The translations under genes were made by a program, and so were the position numbers. Positions 5,103 through 12,780 of a stretch of DNA of 20,274 bases are shown piece by piece (position 1 is the first letter of the stretch; each line of letters starts with the position of its first letter). Under the pieces are notes generated by a model. The model worked only from the letters and a program-made list of their open reading frames with translations, was not told the DNA's origin and made no database searches. The stretch is from a virus, in IMG/VR virus record IMGVR_UViG_3300022707_001273, positions 1-20,274 of that record. One strand, written 5' to 3'.

Positions 5103-7430
5103 TTAGGTTAATAATCCTGTTGCCTGAATTCTTGCCTCCAGTTCATTCAGGCGTGTTCTGATATTATCAAGAACAGCTTGCTCTGTGGCATCATAAACGG
5201 CATCAATGGCTGTGACATCTATTGCAGTTAAAGCGACACCCTTAAATAATTTAATAACATCACCCAATTCAGTCCTGAAATGTGGGGCAGCATTTCCGGC
5301 GACAATATCTGTTGAATACATTTGAAACATATTAGCCGGACTTGTAATTGGTACTACTCCATTTGCAATGCCGATTACCTTTGCTGCATTTGTGCCAAAT
5401 GTAGTTATACCAAGACCAAAATTCCCTTCCTCATCGACCCTTGCTCTTTCCACGAGACTTGCACCATTTCGGGTATGAATAGTAAAAGCACCTTTAACAG
5501 AGCCGGCGGTATTGTCCACCATTTCTCCAAGAATAGAAACTAAGTTTATTTTAGCATTTAGGCTGTCATTCATTGCAAGGTTCTGAACAACTCCAGCACC
5601 ATTTGTATTCAGACTTCTATATAACTCTAAAGCATTTTTAGTATTAAAAACAGTTCTTATGGAGAGCCTTGTGTTCCCCACCACTGCGTCTATTGTATCG
5701 CCAATTACGATATTTCCAGCCGAAGGTACAGGAACAATTAACATATCCCCTCCATCAAAGATGGTAAGAAGATCACCACCGCTTGAATTTTCAAAATTTG
5801 CCGTTGTAGTTGTATTGTTATTACCAGACCCCTTTACTGTAAATCTTGTATCAGTTACAGTTGTTCCAATACTCACATTTCCATCATTCCTAACATATAC
5901 CAATGGACTGCTTGCGGAATTGTCCAACTTCATTGCGAACGTTGCTGACGTTGCGCCTACGCCCTCAACATGAAGCCTTGCTGTTGCAGTTACACCGCCT
6001 AAAGCTAATTGCTTCCCAGTGTTATCCCATGTAAAATTAGAATCTGCACCAAACGAACCTCCATCATTGAATTGCAATTGCGTATCAGCCCCACTTGGTG
6101 ATCCTACATTTGCCAGGACAAACGCCCTTATCGACTGCTGTGTCGCCAATGCTGTGTCGTCGTCAGAACCAAACGCATCTTCGTCCAATATTTTATTGAC
6201 TGCAACCCCTGCGCTCAATGTGATCCCCCCATCTTTCAACAATACACCGTCAACAGTCACGCCTGCACCGGCTGTTTTCTCGTTGATTGTATCTGCATTG
6301 ATAGGATCAACAGTAATTCCAGAAACATCAAATGTCCCCTCAATATCAACCGCACTGGCAGAAACATCCTGGATCACACCGACTAATACATTCCTGTTGA
6401 AATTATTGGTCTGCATTTCAGCAACAATCGCTGCATCGGTCAGTTCGTTATACCTTACCTCCTGTAAATTGTTTAGGTTGGTCAGGATTGAGTTGGTTTT
6501 GACCTTGTTTCCAATCACCTGGTCATTGCCCCACTGGAACACGTCGATTGGGTTCAATGCCGGCGAAGTTGAATTCACAAAATCAGAGTTGGTTGTGACC
6601 ACGTTTTCCCTGCTGTCGGTTCGCTGAATAATTAGGTCTGCATCAAGATCATAAAGGATCATGTCGATCTCATTGACAAAGCTGTTGTCAGTTGAGGCCA
6701 GGGTGATCCAGTTGGTTGGGTCCTCGTCTGGTGGCAAGGGGGGTGATCCTCCTAACACGCCGGTCAAACTCTTGAATTGCTTGCCATTAAAAATAGTGAT
6801 GTCGTCAATATTCAATCCAGGTGATCCTGCATCAATTGTTGGGGTCCACACACCAATGTTTGAACCCTTTACATTCTGAAAATCAGGGTTCCTGGCAAGC
6901 AATGCACCATATAGTGAAACAGCGTCAGTTTTGAGGGCCTTTACGAACACGTCCCTGTCCGTGATGAAATACGTTTTGCCAGGCTTGAGTGTTTCTGCGT
7001 CCTTTAGAGCCACTATTCCTGCTCGGGTTACGCTTTCAACGTTGTTGTCAATAAAGTCACGTATATCGCCGGCTGTGATCTCGTCGGGGCCACCTAAATC
7101 CAGGGCAATATCTGTGTCTGGTTCGTGTGCAATGGTTGACAAAGATTGTTGCAACCATATTTCACTATCTGTGCCAGGCAGAATTCCCTGCTGATCATCG
7201 TCCGACACGAATTTCCACAACTTAGCATCAAAGGCCACAAGGACTGCGACCCCACCCTTGTATGTAAACCCATTGTCAAATGGTGTGATCAATAAAGGGT
7301 TTTCTAATAACGTGACTGCGTTGAATATCGCAATGAAATTATTGTCAACCTCTGTCGATGTTAATTCAGACCCCTTTGTGGAAAGGGGCAGGAAATTAAC
7401 AATCCTTAGTATGATGTCCGTGATGCTCAT
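5103..7430 (-). CDS. Long tail fibre / receptor-binding protein (775 aa)
   Basis: The N-terminus holds the typical fibre-anchor phrase G-S-E-L-T-S-T-E-V-D-N-N-F (residues ~20-32). A long beta-rich shaft follows, with N-rich repeats and the TINEKTAGAGVTVDGVLLKDG segment (~380-400) that recurs in viral and phage fibre proteins. About residues 445-475 have GADTQLQFNDGGSFGADSNF, and later Gly/Asn blocks end in phrases like V-Y-V-R-N-D-G-N-V-S-I-G-T and RARVDEEGNFGLGI, the form of Bacteroidetes phage fibres with repeated beta-strand ends. The end carries HFRTELGDVIKL and a final coiled coil (IRTRLNELEARIQ), usual for trimerisation. It probably mediates host recognition. There is no obvious S74-type chaperone. 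It starts at the ATG at 7430 and overlaps the connector gene by 35 bases. Confidence 0.8.
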   Translation of the reverse strand: MSITDIILRIVNFLPLSTKGSELTSTEVDNNFIAIFNAVTLLENPLLITPFDNGFTYKGGVAVLVAFDAKLWKFVSDDDQQGILPGTDSEIWLQQSLSTIAHEPDTDIALDLGGPDEITAGDIRDFIDNNVESVTRAGIVALKDAETLKPGKTYFITDRDVFVKALKTDAVSLYGALLARNPDFQNVKGSNIGVWTPTIDAGSPGLNIDDITIFNGKQFKSLTGVLGGSPPLPPDEDPTNWITLASTDNSFVNEIDMILYDLDADLIIQRTDSRENVVTTNSDFVNSTSPALNPIDVFQWGNDQVIGNKVKTNSILTNLNNLQEVRYNELTDAAIVAEMQTNNFNRNVLVGVIQDVSASAVDIEGTFDVSGITVDPINADTINEKTAGAGVTVDGVLLKDGGITLSAGVAVNKILDEDAFGSDDDTALATQQSIRAFVLANVGSPSGADTQLQFNDGGSFGADSNFTWDNTGKQLALGGVTATARLHVEGVGATSATFAMKLDNSASSPLVYVRNDGNVSIGTTVTDTRFTVKGSGNNNTTTTANFENSSGGDLLTIFDGGDMLIVPVPSAGNIVIGDTIDAVVGNTRLSIRTVFNTKNALELYRSLNTNGAGVVQNLAMNDSLNAKINLVSILGEMVDNTAGSVKGAFTIHTRNGASLVERARVDEEGNFGLGITTFGTNAAKVIGIANGVVPITSPANMFQMYSTDIVAGNAAPHFRTELGDVIKLFKGVALTAIDVTAIDAVYDATEQAVLDNIRTRLNELEARIQATGLLT

Positions 7431-7998
7431 GGTCGTTTAAATTGTCGTGTATTCTGTTAGTGTGGTGTCTATCAGACCCCATCCGTGAAATTCTAACGCT
7501 GTTAGTTCTGCCGGTTCTTTTTCTACCTTCCCACAACGGATATTTATTGTCATTAATATTGCTATTCAAAAACGTGATAACATCACGCCAAAGTGCGAAC
7601 GCGCCGGCCTGGGCCTGCTTTGATTGCCTGGAAACTTCTATTGCATCAATCTTTGCGCTGTTTTCACCGGTCTTATTTACAAATCCATGTGGTGTGTCCT
7701 GTGCGTTCTTGCCGTTGATATATCGACCATATGCAAAGTAAACCAGTACCGCTTTAATGCCAGTGAACTCAACATCGTTCCCATCATCATCCTTGTAAAT
7801 CGCACCGTCAAGTAAAACAACATTATCTGGTTCCCCTGGATTGGTCACAACGTCCTGGAAAAAGGCATCACCCATTTGGGTTTTCAAATCAAAGTTCTGG
7901 GCCTCTGTAATGAACGGATCAAGCTGCCTGGCATCATTCTGGTTCAGACTGATCCTCTTGATCTTGTTGACATCAACGGATGTGATTAGGTTTGCCAT
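7396..7998 (-). CDS. Head-tail connector/completion-like protein, DUF6712-type (200 aa)
   Basis: The N-terminal part (S-V-D-V-N-K-I-K-R-I-S-L then D-P-F-I-T-E-A-Q, through the F-A-Y-G-R-Y-I region and the A-G-A-F-A-L-W-R-D-V-I-T-F-L segment) resembles the head-tail joining proteins of Bacteroidetes phages annotated as DUF6712, and it directly follows the portal gene. The likely role is in the connector between portal and tail. The last ~25 residues are His-rich, ending H-E-H-H-G-H-H-T-K-D-C. They are written over the first 35 bases of the tail fibre gene in another frame, so this tail may be shaped by the fibre start rather than by metal binding. The ATG at 7998 overlaps the portal TAA (TAATG). 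Confidence 0.6.
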   Translation of the reverse strand: MANLITSVDVNKIKRISLNQNDARQLDPFITEAQNFDLKTQMGDAFFQDVVTNPGEPDNVVLLDGAIYKDDDGNDVEFTGIKAVLVYFAYGRYINGKNAQDTPHGFVNKTGENSAKIDAIEVSRQSKQAQAGAFALWRDVITFLNSNINDNKYPLWEGRKRTGRTNSVRISRMGSDRHHTNRIHDNLNDHEHHGHHTKDC

Positions 7999-9107
7999 TA
8001 TGATGCAAAGGTAAAGGGTTTAATCTTGAAATCATTGGTGCTGTTGATTCCCCTGTGGAATTTCCTGAACACCCTTGCGAATGCCTCTGATAACATCATG
8101 CGCTCATCCTGTGTGGTTTTGTTATAGAACGCCTCTGAATCTATCAGCTGTTGGGTCTGCCCCAACTTGCCTGGCTGTGACTTAATGAACACCTCAGGGG
8201 TCAAAAATACTTGTCTGATATTTTCCTCGATGGATGATTCAGTGTGTTCAAACAGCTTGTCATGTTTGGGGCTTTGCAACACCTTTATGTCTGGGATGTC
8301 TTCGTCTCTCTCAACCTCAACCAACAGCATCGATGCAGCATTTTCGGCACCCTCAAAATCCTCCATGCTTTCAATAAACTCATCACGGTCACGGTCATTT
8401 TCAAACTTGCCCTTGTGTATAAAAAGATGGTCAGCTTTGAACCCTTTGCCCACTGCTCTGTTCTTGAAAATCTTGATACCTGAATCTGTATCAATGTCCT
8501 CCAGTACCGAATCAAAAATTGCTGTGGGATATGTATTGAATTCTGCTGACACCCATAAAATTTGACCCTTATACTGGCTGATGTCGCCGGCAGCTTTGAT
8601 CTGCTCTGAAATGATCAATGGGTCGGGGTTGAATACGTCAAAAAACTCAATGTCCTCTTTTCTGACGTGCTTTGATTTCTGACGTGCCCAATCTTTATGG
8701 ACGGCTATTTTGCCAAAGAACTCATTGCTGTCCGGCTTTGGTAGCCTGGTGCGTTCAAACGGCATAAAATTGACCTCACTGATCTCTAAATTTAGATTGT
8801 AATTGACATGAAGGGCGAACCCCTGCATAACTGAAAGGTCCTTTGCAGTAAGGGCCAGTAATTGATTTGCTGTAATCCCCTTTCGGTTCACAACGGACGA
8901 TGAAAACAATTCGTCCATAAATCCCTGGCCCCTCAAAAATCTACGATACCAATTCAGGCATGTTGTTGCAATACCACTTTGGGAAACGGCAACGATCATT
9001 CGCTGCGGATAGGCGTTGTCAATGTCGTAATTCAGAATCCCCTCGGTGTTGTTTTCCCGAATAGTGATCCTTTCCTGTAGCTGTTTTGCGACACTGTGCG
9101 CTCTCAT
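7998..9107 (-). CDS. Phage portal protein (369 aa)
   Basis: The portal forms the dodecameric channel at the head vertex through which DNA is packaged. The call is based on overall layout: an N-terminal part with I-A-T-T-C-L-N-W-Y-R-R-F-L, a central alpha/beta part, and a C-terminal helical segment Q-V-F-L-T-P-E-V-F-I-K-S-Q-P-G-K-L-G followed by S-E-A-F-Y-N-K-T-T-Q-D-E-R. That last piece is a common mark of phage portals, where helices line the clip and crown. At 369 residues it is shorter than most HK97/SPP1-type portals (about 400-500). Position also fits: it overlaps the 131-aa gene upstream (TAATG) and the connector gene downstream. No nuclease or protease motif is seen. Confidence 0.7.
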   Translation of the reverse strand: MRAHSVAKQLQERITIRENNTEGILNYDIDNAYPQRMIVAVSQSGIATTCLNWYRRFLRGQGFMDELFSSSVVNRKGITANQLLALTAKDLSVMQGFALHVNYNLNLEISEVNFMPFERTRLPKPDSNEFFGKIAVHKDWARQKSKHVRKEDIEFFDVFNPDPLIISEQIKAAGDISQYKGQILWVSAEFNTYPTAIFDSVLEDIDTDSGIKIFKNRAVGKGFKADHLFIHKGKFENDRDRDEFIESMEDFEGAENAASMLLVEVERDEDIPDIKVLQSPKHDKLFEHTESSIEENIRQVFLTPEVFIKSQPGKLGQTQQLIDSEAFYNKTTQDERMMLSEAFARVFRKFHRGINSTNDFKIKPFTFAS

Positions 9108-9502
9108 TACTTTTTCTTATTGCCGGTGACCAATGATTCCCAGTTCTTTGGGTAAGATTCAAAATATTGTAAGTATGCCTTGCTGATTCTCAACAACTGG
9201 ATGGAAATTTCGTCAGTGATGTTCGCCGTGTTGTACATGCCAACTGGACCAGACCGCGCCATCGTTCTGTCAATCAGTTTACTCGTTTTCAGCTTGAATT
9301 TCTTGTCCCTCATGACCTTGACCTCGTCCCATGTTAGGGCCATGACCTTGTCAAACGCCTTTCGCACAACAGATTCACAAGTCACACAGATTTTTTCGCC
9401 AAACAATGATTGATAGACATATCCTAATTGAACATACGAATCCTCATTGGTTAGGACTGCACCGATGCCGTCTTTTCTGAGTTTGTCAATTTTTCTTTTC
9501 AT
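9107..9502 (-). CDS. Hypothetical head-region protein with C-terminal 'MYNxxNxTDE' module (131 aa)
   Basis: No established family recognised. The N-terminal half has a CxxC pair (C39 and C42, I-C-V-T-C-E-S-V-V-R-K-A-F) in a helical context (Y-V-Y-Q-S-L-F-G-E-K), and residues 75-114 form a distinct module: KLIDRTMARSGPVGMYNTAN, T-D-E-I and a final Y-L-Q-Y-F. The same module occurs at the N-terminus of the glycosyltransferase at 17944-18792, with 22 of 40 residues identical and no gaps. It lies just before the portal gene, so it is probably a minor head or connector component. An intrinsic terminator just upstream should lower its expression relative to the capsid gene. Confidence 0.6.
   Translation of the reverse strand: MKRKIDKLRKDGIGAVLTNEDSYVQLGYVYQSLFGEKICVTCESVVRKAFDKVMALTWDEVKVMRDKKFKLKTSKLIDRTMARSGPVGMYNTANITDEISIQLLRISKAYLQYFESYPKNWESLVTGNKKK
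9161..9280 (-). repeat. Duplicated 40-residue coding module, copy in the 131-aa protein (residues 75-114)
   Basis: Residues 75-114 of the 131-aa protein match residues 10-49 of the glycosyltransferase (DNA 18646-18765) without gaps: 22 of 40 identical, concentrated in K-L-I-D-x-T-M-A, G-M-Y-N-x-x-N-x-T-D-E-I and Y-x-x-Y-F. Base-level similarity is visible but broken, for example around the shared GTTGTACAT on the plus strand, suggesting an old duplication or shared domain rather than a recent copy. Confidence 0.8.
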
Positions 9503-9520
9503 GGATGGTCGCTAAATTAA

Positions 9521-9550
9521 ACAAAAAAAGCAGTCATAATCAACTGCTTT
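9521..9550 (-). terminator. Intrinsic terminator between the 192-aa and 131-aa genes
   Basis: On the minus strand a perfect 8-bp stem AAAGCAGT/ACTGCTTT with an 8-base loop (TGATTATG) is followed by a run of seven T including the end of the stem, then GTTT. It lies in the 73-base gap between the 192-aa gene (stop at 9576) and the ATG at 9502. Three A-U pairs at the base make it moderate, so it may be a partial terminator separating the abundant capsid and 192-aa proteins from the 131-aa, portal and fibre genes. Confidence 0.7.
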
Positions 9551-9575
9551 CTCTGGGATCAATATGTGGTTGTCA

Positions 9576-10154
9576 CTATTGCAGTAACGCTTCGACTATT
9601 GCCTTAGTTGTTGCCAGATCATTCAAAAATAATGTCGCCGGCAAATGTGCTTCCTTGCTCTGTTCAGAAGTTCTTAGCAGTATGTCCATTGCACCCTGCG
9701 TGTCAGCATTTTGCAAGGCCCTTTCAAGTTCCTGAACTTCCATACCAGTGTCGAGGCCGTAAATCTCGAATGCTACGTCACCGTTTTCACCCTTGAATTT
9801 GTTTTCAACGATGGCAACAATAAGGCCGTCAGCTTGCGCCTCGTATTCCCTTTTCGCTGCTGCATCAACCTCAAATGCCTTGTATCTGATTTCGTGATCG
9901 TACACGTTTGAGAAACGCTGCTTAACCAATCGTCCTGCCGGCTCAACAGAATTGTTTTTGCCCTGATAACTGAACGCCTTTGTACCAGATGCAAGAATTA
10001 TGGCTTCAATAATCTGCTTATTCTGCACATTCCTGACCACGCTTTCAATGTCACAGTGATTCAATAGGATCAATCGATCACTGACACCGCCGAACAGCTT
10101 ATTGACACAGTCAAACGCAATGTTCTTAGCTATTTTTCCGCAAAGATTACCCAT
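9576..10154 (-). CDS. Structural protein, probable tail-tube or head-decoration protein (192 aa)
   Basis: The protein begins M-G-N-L-C-G-K-I-A-K-N-I-A-F-D-C, followed by G-G-V-S-D-R-L-I-L-L-N, and has the central phrase G-T-K-A-F-S-Y-Q-G-K-N-N-S and then A-F-E-I-Y-G-L-D-T-G-M-E-V. From memory, this order (short Cys-containing start, 'DRLILIN', 'AFxYxGxxNS', 'AFEVYGxDxGL') recurs in structural proteins of Bacteroidetes phages and prophages, and a tail-tube or major virion protein is the usual suggestion. It is immediately downstream of the major capsid gene (36-base gap) and is followed by a terminator, consistent with a high-copy structural protein. The exact virion location is uncertain. Confidence 0.55.
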   Translation of the reverse strand: MGNLCGKIAKNIAFDCVNKLFGGVSDRLILLNHCDIESVVRNVQNKQIIEAIILASGTKAFSYQGKNNSVEPAGRLVKQRFSNVYDHEIRYKAFEVDAAAKREYEAQADGLIVAIVENKFKGENGDVAFEIYGLDTGMEVQELERALQNADTQGAMDILLRTSEQSKEAHLPATLFLNDLATTKAIVEALLQ

Positions 10155-10190
10155 TTTTTAGAGTTTGAAATTTATAATTCCGTAACCGGC

Positions 10191-11402
10191 TTAAAATGCA
10201 GCCTGAATCATGAAGTCCTCAATGACTTTGGCATCCAACTTGAACAGTGAATCGACAATCAATTCCTTGTCTTTTCTCTCGTGGAAAATATCCAAATCGC
10301 TCAGTGCAGATTCTTCTTCAATTCCCAAAGGAATATTGTCGATGGTTGTCAGAATCGCTCTGTGTGGCTTGTCTAACTTCACGCCATTGTCGAAATGCTC
10401 TGCAATAATTCGATCAGTGATGTCCAATTTGATGATTGGAATGTCATTGTATCTCAGGCTTTCACCATGTCCCTTTTCAATTCTCTCAAAAGATGAATTG
10501 ACGTTCTGAGTTTCCAGGAATGTTTCCAAATTATCCTGTAAAGTGTCAGTCCAGATATATACTTTGTTCTTGTGCCCCTTTAATCTCTTGTCGGCCTTTT
10601 GCTTTAGCTCTCTAAGAACAAGCAATGCACGATTGGCAGGCAAATTTAATTGGTCAACCTCCAATGCCTCATCGTTCTCAGGTATGATAACTCGCTGCTT
10701 TGGATTGGTAGTTGCAATGCTAAATATCTGCTTCCAGAGGCCATCAATGAGGTCAAAGAAAGGAACTTTCGCATCATCATTCAACAGTCCAACAGGCGAA
10801 CCCCCTGGGCCTTGAATGTCTCTGTCTCCAAACCATGCGATTCGATAAATTGCCTCCATTAACGCATCATCCAGGCGTTCCTCGATAAAGTTAGCAAAGT
10901 CGCCTGCCGTCAGGTCTGGTCGCTTTACACCCTTATCAAGTCCCCATGTAAAAAATGACTTTTCGAGGTCTTTGTAACACTGAACGATTCGTGTCTCAAC
11001 ACCCTCTGGGTCCCAGAACTTTTCTGATGTTGGTATTGTTACGCCAGAATCAGGTGTCTTGCAATTAACTGCTTTCTTACCTACTAACCCCATGCGCCCG
11101 AGCAATACGATTTGCTCTTTTGCGACAATTCCCTTGACAATCCTGTGAATCTTGTTTAATTCAGGTTTCTCAAATATGCTTTCAATGACAGCCTCCGAAA
11201 TGCTCATGATCTCGCGACCATTAAAGCTAAGTTGTGCCAGGTTAATCACGTTCATCAACACGCCCGTTGGCATTCCAGTTTGCAGGATAATACTACCTAC
11301 TAAAATTACAGGGGTCCATGCTGCGTTGCCCATTGCACTTGCTGCCCCAAAAGAAAATAGGACAGAAAAAATCAGACTGAGTATAATGTTAATAGCTTTC
11401 AT
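10191..11402 (-). CDS. Major capsid protein-like (403 aa)
   Basis: The call rests on position just after the protease-scaffold gene and on the C-terminal part: A-I-L-T-T-I-D-N-I-P-L-G-I, an acidic linker (E-E-E-S-A-L-S-D-L-D-I), then F-K-L-D-A-K-V. This resembles the P-domain and last strands of Bacteroidetes phage capsid proteins. The fold was not proven. The first ~24 residues are odd for a capsid protein: MKAINIILSLIFSVLFSFGA, then A-S-A-M. They form a signal-peptide-like leader with a possible cleavage after ASA, followed by a second hydrophobic stretch to about residue 55. The leader may be removed by the head protease during maturation, or it may target the membrane. It starts at the ATG at 11402 and lies 57 bases after the protease gene. 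Confidence 0.7.
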   Translation of the reverse strand: MKAINIILSLIFSVLFSFGAASAMGNAAWTPVILVGSIILQTGMPTGVLMNVINLAQLSFNGREIMSISEAVIESIFEKPELNKIHRIVKGIVAKEQIVLLGRMGLVGKKAVNCKTPDSGVTIPTSEKFWDPEGVETRIVQCYKDLEKSFFTWGLDKGVKRPDLTAGDFANFIEERLDDALMEAIYRIAWFGDRDIQGPGGSPVGLLNDDAKVPFFDLIDGLWKQIFSIATTNPKQRVIIPENDEALEVDQLNLPANRALLVLRELKQKADKRLKGHKNKVYIWTDTLQDNLETFLETQNVNSSFERIEKGHGESLRYNDIPIIKLDITDRIIAEHFDNGVKLDKPHRAILTTIDNIPLGIEEESALSDLDIFHERKDKELIVDSLFKLDAKVIEDFMIQAAF

Positions 11403-11459
11403 AATCGGGTTTTTTGTTTCGGGTTTTGGGTATTGATTTGTAAAATTTTTCAGTTAATA

Positions 11460-12644
11460 TTATTCAGGCTTTTTCGCACCCTTGTAATCTTTCTTTCGCT
11501 CATGTCCAGCAGTCACGCGATTTTCAGGATCAACCACTTTAGGTACATGGACAGGTCCACTTCCACCCTCAGGCACATAATCACTTGAAATCATCTTACC
11601 AAAGGTCTGTAGCTGTGCAAGCATAGCAACATTCATTTGGTTTTGCAGATTTTGTCCTGCGCTTATCGTATCAATAGAAGTTTTAAGCCCTGCGTTTTGA
11701 GCAACTACGCCGGCAATTGCAGCCTGCGTTGCAGGGTCAGTGACCTTTGCAGCAGCAGCAGTGGCGGCAGCAGCAGCAGCACTTGCAGCATCGTCTGTTT
11801 TTGGTGTGATAGCCGTGATTTTTCCGTCGGCAACTGATATTGAACTGCCGTCACTCATTACATAATCCCCGTCTGGTGCAGGCTGCCCGTCAAGGGTAAC
11901 AACATCACCAACAGCCGGTGTTCCGCTTTCTGTGACCACAACAATTTGTCTGCCATCTGCCAATGTCAATGTGACATCTGCGTGTTGACCGTTCTGAATA
12001 TTTCTCAATGGGTTTTTCATAAACTCCATCATTGTGGCAAGCATTTGTTCCATCTGACTGTTTCCGCTTGCAGGATCAATTTTCAATTTTCCCTTAGGTA
12101 TGTACGCAACCGGCACAACCTCATTGACAATCTCAGTCACAAATTTCAGGCTCAATGCTTTGTCAGGGTTCATTTCTGTCTCCTTTTTCATAAGTGCATC
12201 CAGGCTTTCTTTTGGAATTCCTGTTTTCTCATGATAAAAATTGATGATTTTGTTTTCAGCCAATTTCAATTGGTCTGCTGCCTCCTTTACTTCATCAGAA
12301 TCGCCTGCAATTATTCCCCAGGGATTGTGTATTGTGAAGTCACTGCCAGGCGTGATTGTCCTGGTTGATCCTGCCAATGCAATGATGGTTGCGATTGACT
12401 TACAATTTTCTTCAATTTGTGTATGAACGGTTTTGCCCAATCCAACCAGGTGATTGTATATATCAAATCCGGCCTGAACATTACCCCCCTGGCTGTTGAT
12501 GTGAACAACAATACCCTCTGCATCTGGCTTTGCGTTGATGGCTGCAATTACATCCTCCAATTCAATACCGACTTCCTTTTCGCCTTGATCGTTAATGAAT
12601 GAACCAATTAGGCCGTAAATATAAACGTGAACAAAATTTTTCAT
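11460..12644 (-). CDS. Head maturation protease (ClpP/S14-like) fused to scaffold-like C-terminus (394 aa)
   Basis: The N-terminal ~180 residues are a ClpP-type serine protease. The strand HINSQGGNVQAG (48-59) is the substrate-binding element, S83 in C-K-S-I-A-T is the nucleophile, H106 in F-T-I-H-N-P-W-G is the base, and D161 in M-N-P-D-K-A-L-S the acid, so the triad looks intact. The C-terminal half is scaffold-like: an acidic beta segment (DVTLTLADGRQIVVVTESG, then A-V-G-D-V-V, P-D-G-D-Y and D-G-S-S-I-S-V-A-D-G-K-I), an Ala-rich linker, helices, and a basic end. Such protease-scaffold fusions are common in phages and are cleaved after head assembly. It starts the head group, reading away from the plus-strand gene. 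Confidence 0.85.
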   Translation of the reverse strand: MKNFVHVYIYGLIGSFINDQGEKEVGIELEDVIAAINAKPDAEGIVVHINSQGGNVQAGFDIYNHLVGLGKTVHTQIEENCKSIATIIALAGSTRTITPGSDFTIHNPWGIIAGDSDEVKEAADQLKLAENKIINFYHEKTGIPKESLDALMKKETEMNPDKALSLKFVTEIVNEVVPVAYIPKGKLKIDPASGNSQMEQMLATMMEFMKNPLRNIQNGQHADVTLTLADGRQIVVVTESGTPAVGDVVTLDGQPAPDGDYVMSDGSSISVADGKITAITPKTDDAASAAAAAATAAAAKVTDPATQAAIAGVVAQNAGLKTSIDTISAGQNLQNQMNVAMLAQLQTFGKMISSDYVPEGGSGPVHVPKVVDPENRVTAGHERKKDYKGAKKPE

Positions 12645-12663
12645 GCTGTTGGGTTTAAGAATT

Positions 12664-12673
12664 TTTGATCAAA
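12664..12673. promoter_or_regulatory. 10-bp perfect palindrome (TTTGATCAAA) upstream of the protease gene
   Basis: TTTGATCAAA is self-complementary and sits 19 bases upstream of the protease ATG (12644), in the gap between the divergent protease and plus-strand genes. It may be an operator or chance in AT-rich DNA. A TACTTTTG box at 12682-12689 on the plus strand has no properly spaced -33 partner. Confidence 0.3.
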
Positions 12674-12728
12674 GAATTCGATACTTTTGTGTTATTCTGA
12701 ACGCAAACATATGTCGCAAAGTTTCGAT

Positions 12729-12754
12729 TTTATTATCCCTTTTGCGATAATAAA
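12729..12754. promoter_or_regulatory. 9-bp inverted repeat in the divergent intergenic region
   Basis: TTTATTATC and GATAATAAA are exact inverted copies separated by 8 bases (CCTTTTGC). The element lies 26 bases before the plus-strand ATG (12781) and overlaps the TTG that could be its -33 box, so a bound dimer would block that promoter. It is too AT-rich and lacks the T-run to be a terminator. An operator for the lone plus-strand gene is the simplest reading. Confidence 0.5.
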
Positions 12755-12775
12755 TCTACCCACCAGATAAATTTG
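12742..12775 (+). promoter_or_regulatory. Candidate Bacteroidetes-type promoter of the plus-strand gene
   Basis: TTG at 12742-12744 and TAAATTTG at 12768-12775 match the -33 and -7 boxes (TTG, TAnnTTTG) with a 23-base spacer, at the long end of what is reported for Flavobacteria. The -7 box ends 5 bases before the ATG at 12781, so the message would be leaderless or nearly so. No Shine-Dalgarno sequence at a normal distance is present (GAGG is only 2 bases from the ATG). Confidence 0.45.
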
Positions 12776-12780
12776 AGGCC

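Noticed and set aside
5095-5125. Terminator after the tail fibre
   Set aside because: Only a 3-bp G-C stem is found near the stop before the A/T run, too weak to call.
7396-7475. His-rich tail as a designed metal-binding region
   Set aside because: The histidines arise from reading the fibre start codons in another frame, so a metal role is not supported.
11750-11792. GCA/GCG-rich microsatellite-like run
   Set aside because: It is in frame and encodes the Ala-rich linker of the protease-scaffold protein, a common composition.
12682-12689. TACTTTTG as -7 box of a second plus-strand promoter
   Set aside because: The only upstream TTTG is 14 bases away, too close for a -33 box, and no gene follows nearby other than the one with a better box.
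12704-12711. TATGTTTG (minus strand) as -7 box of the protease promoter
   Set aside because: No -33 TTG at a 17-23 base spacing; it is kept only as a possibility, since a promoter for the protease must lie somewhere in this gap if the plus-strand gene interrupts the operon.
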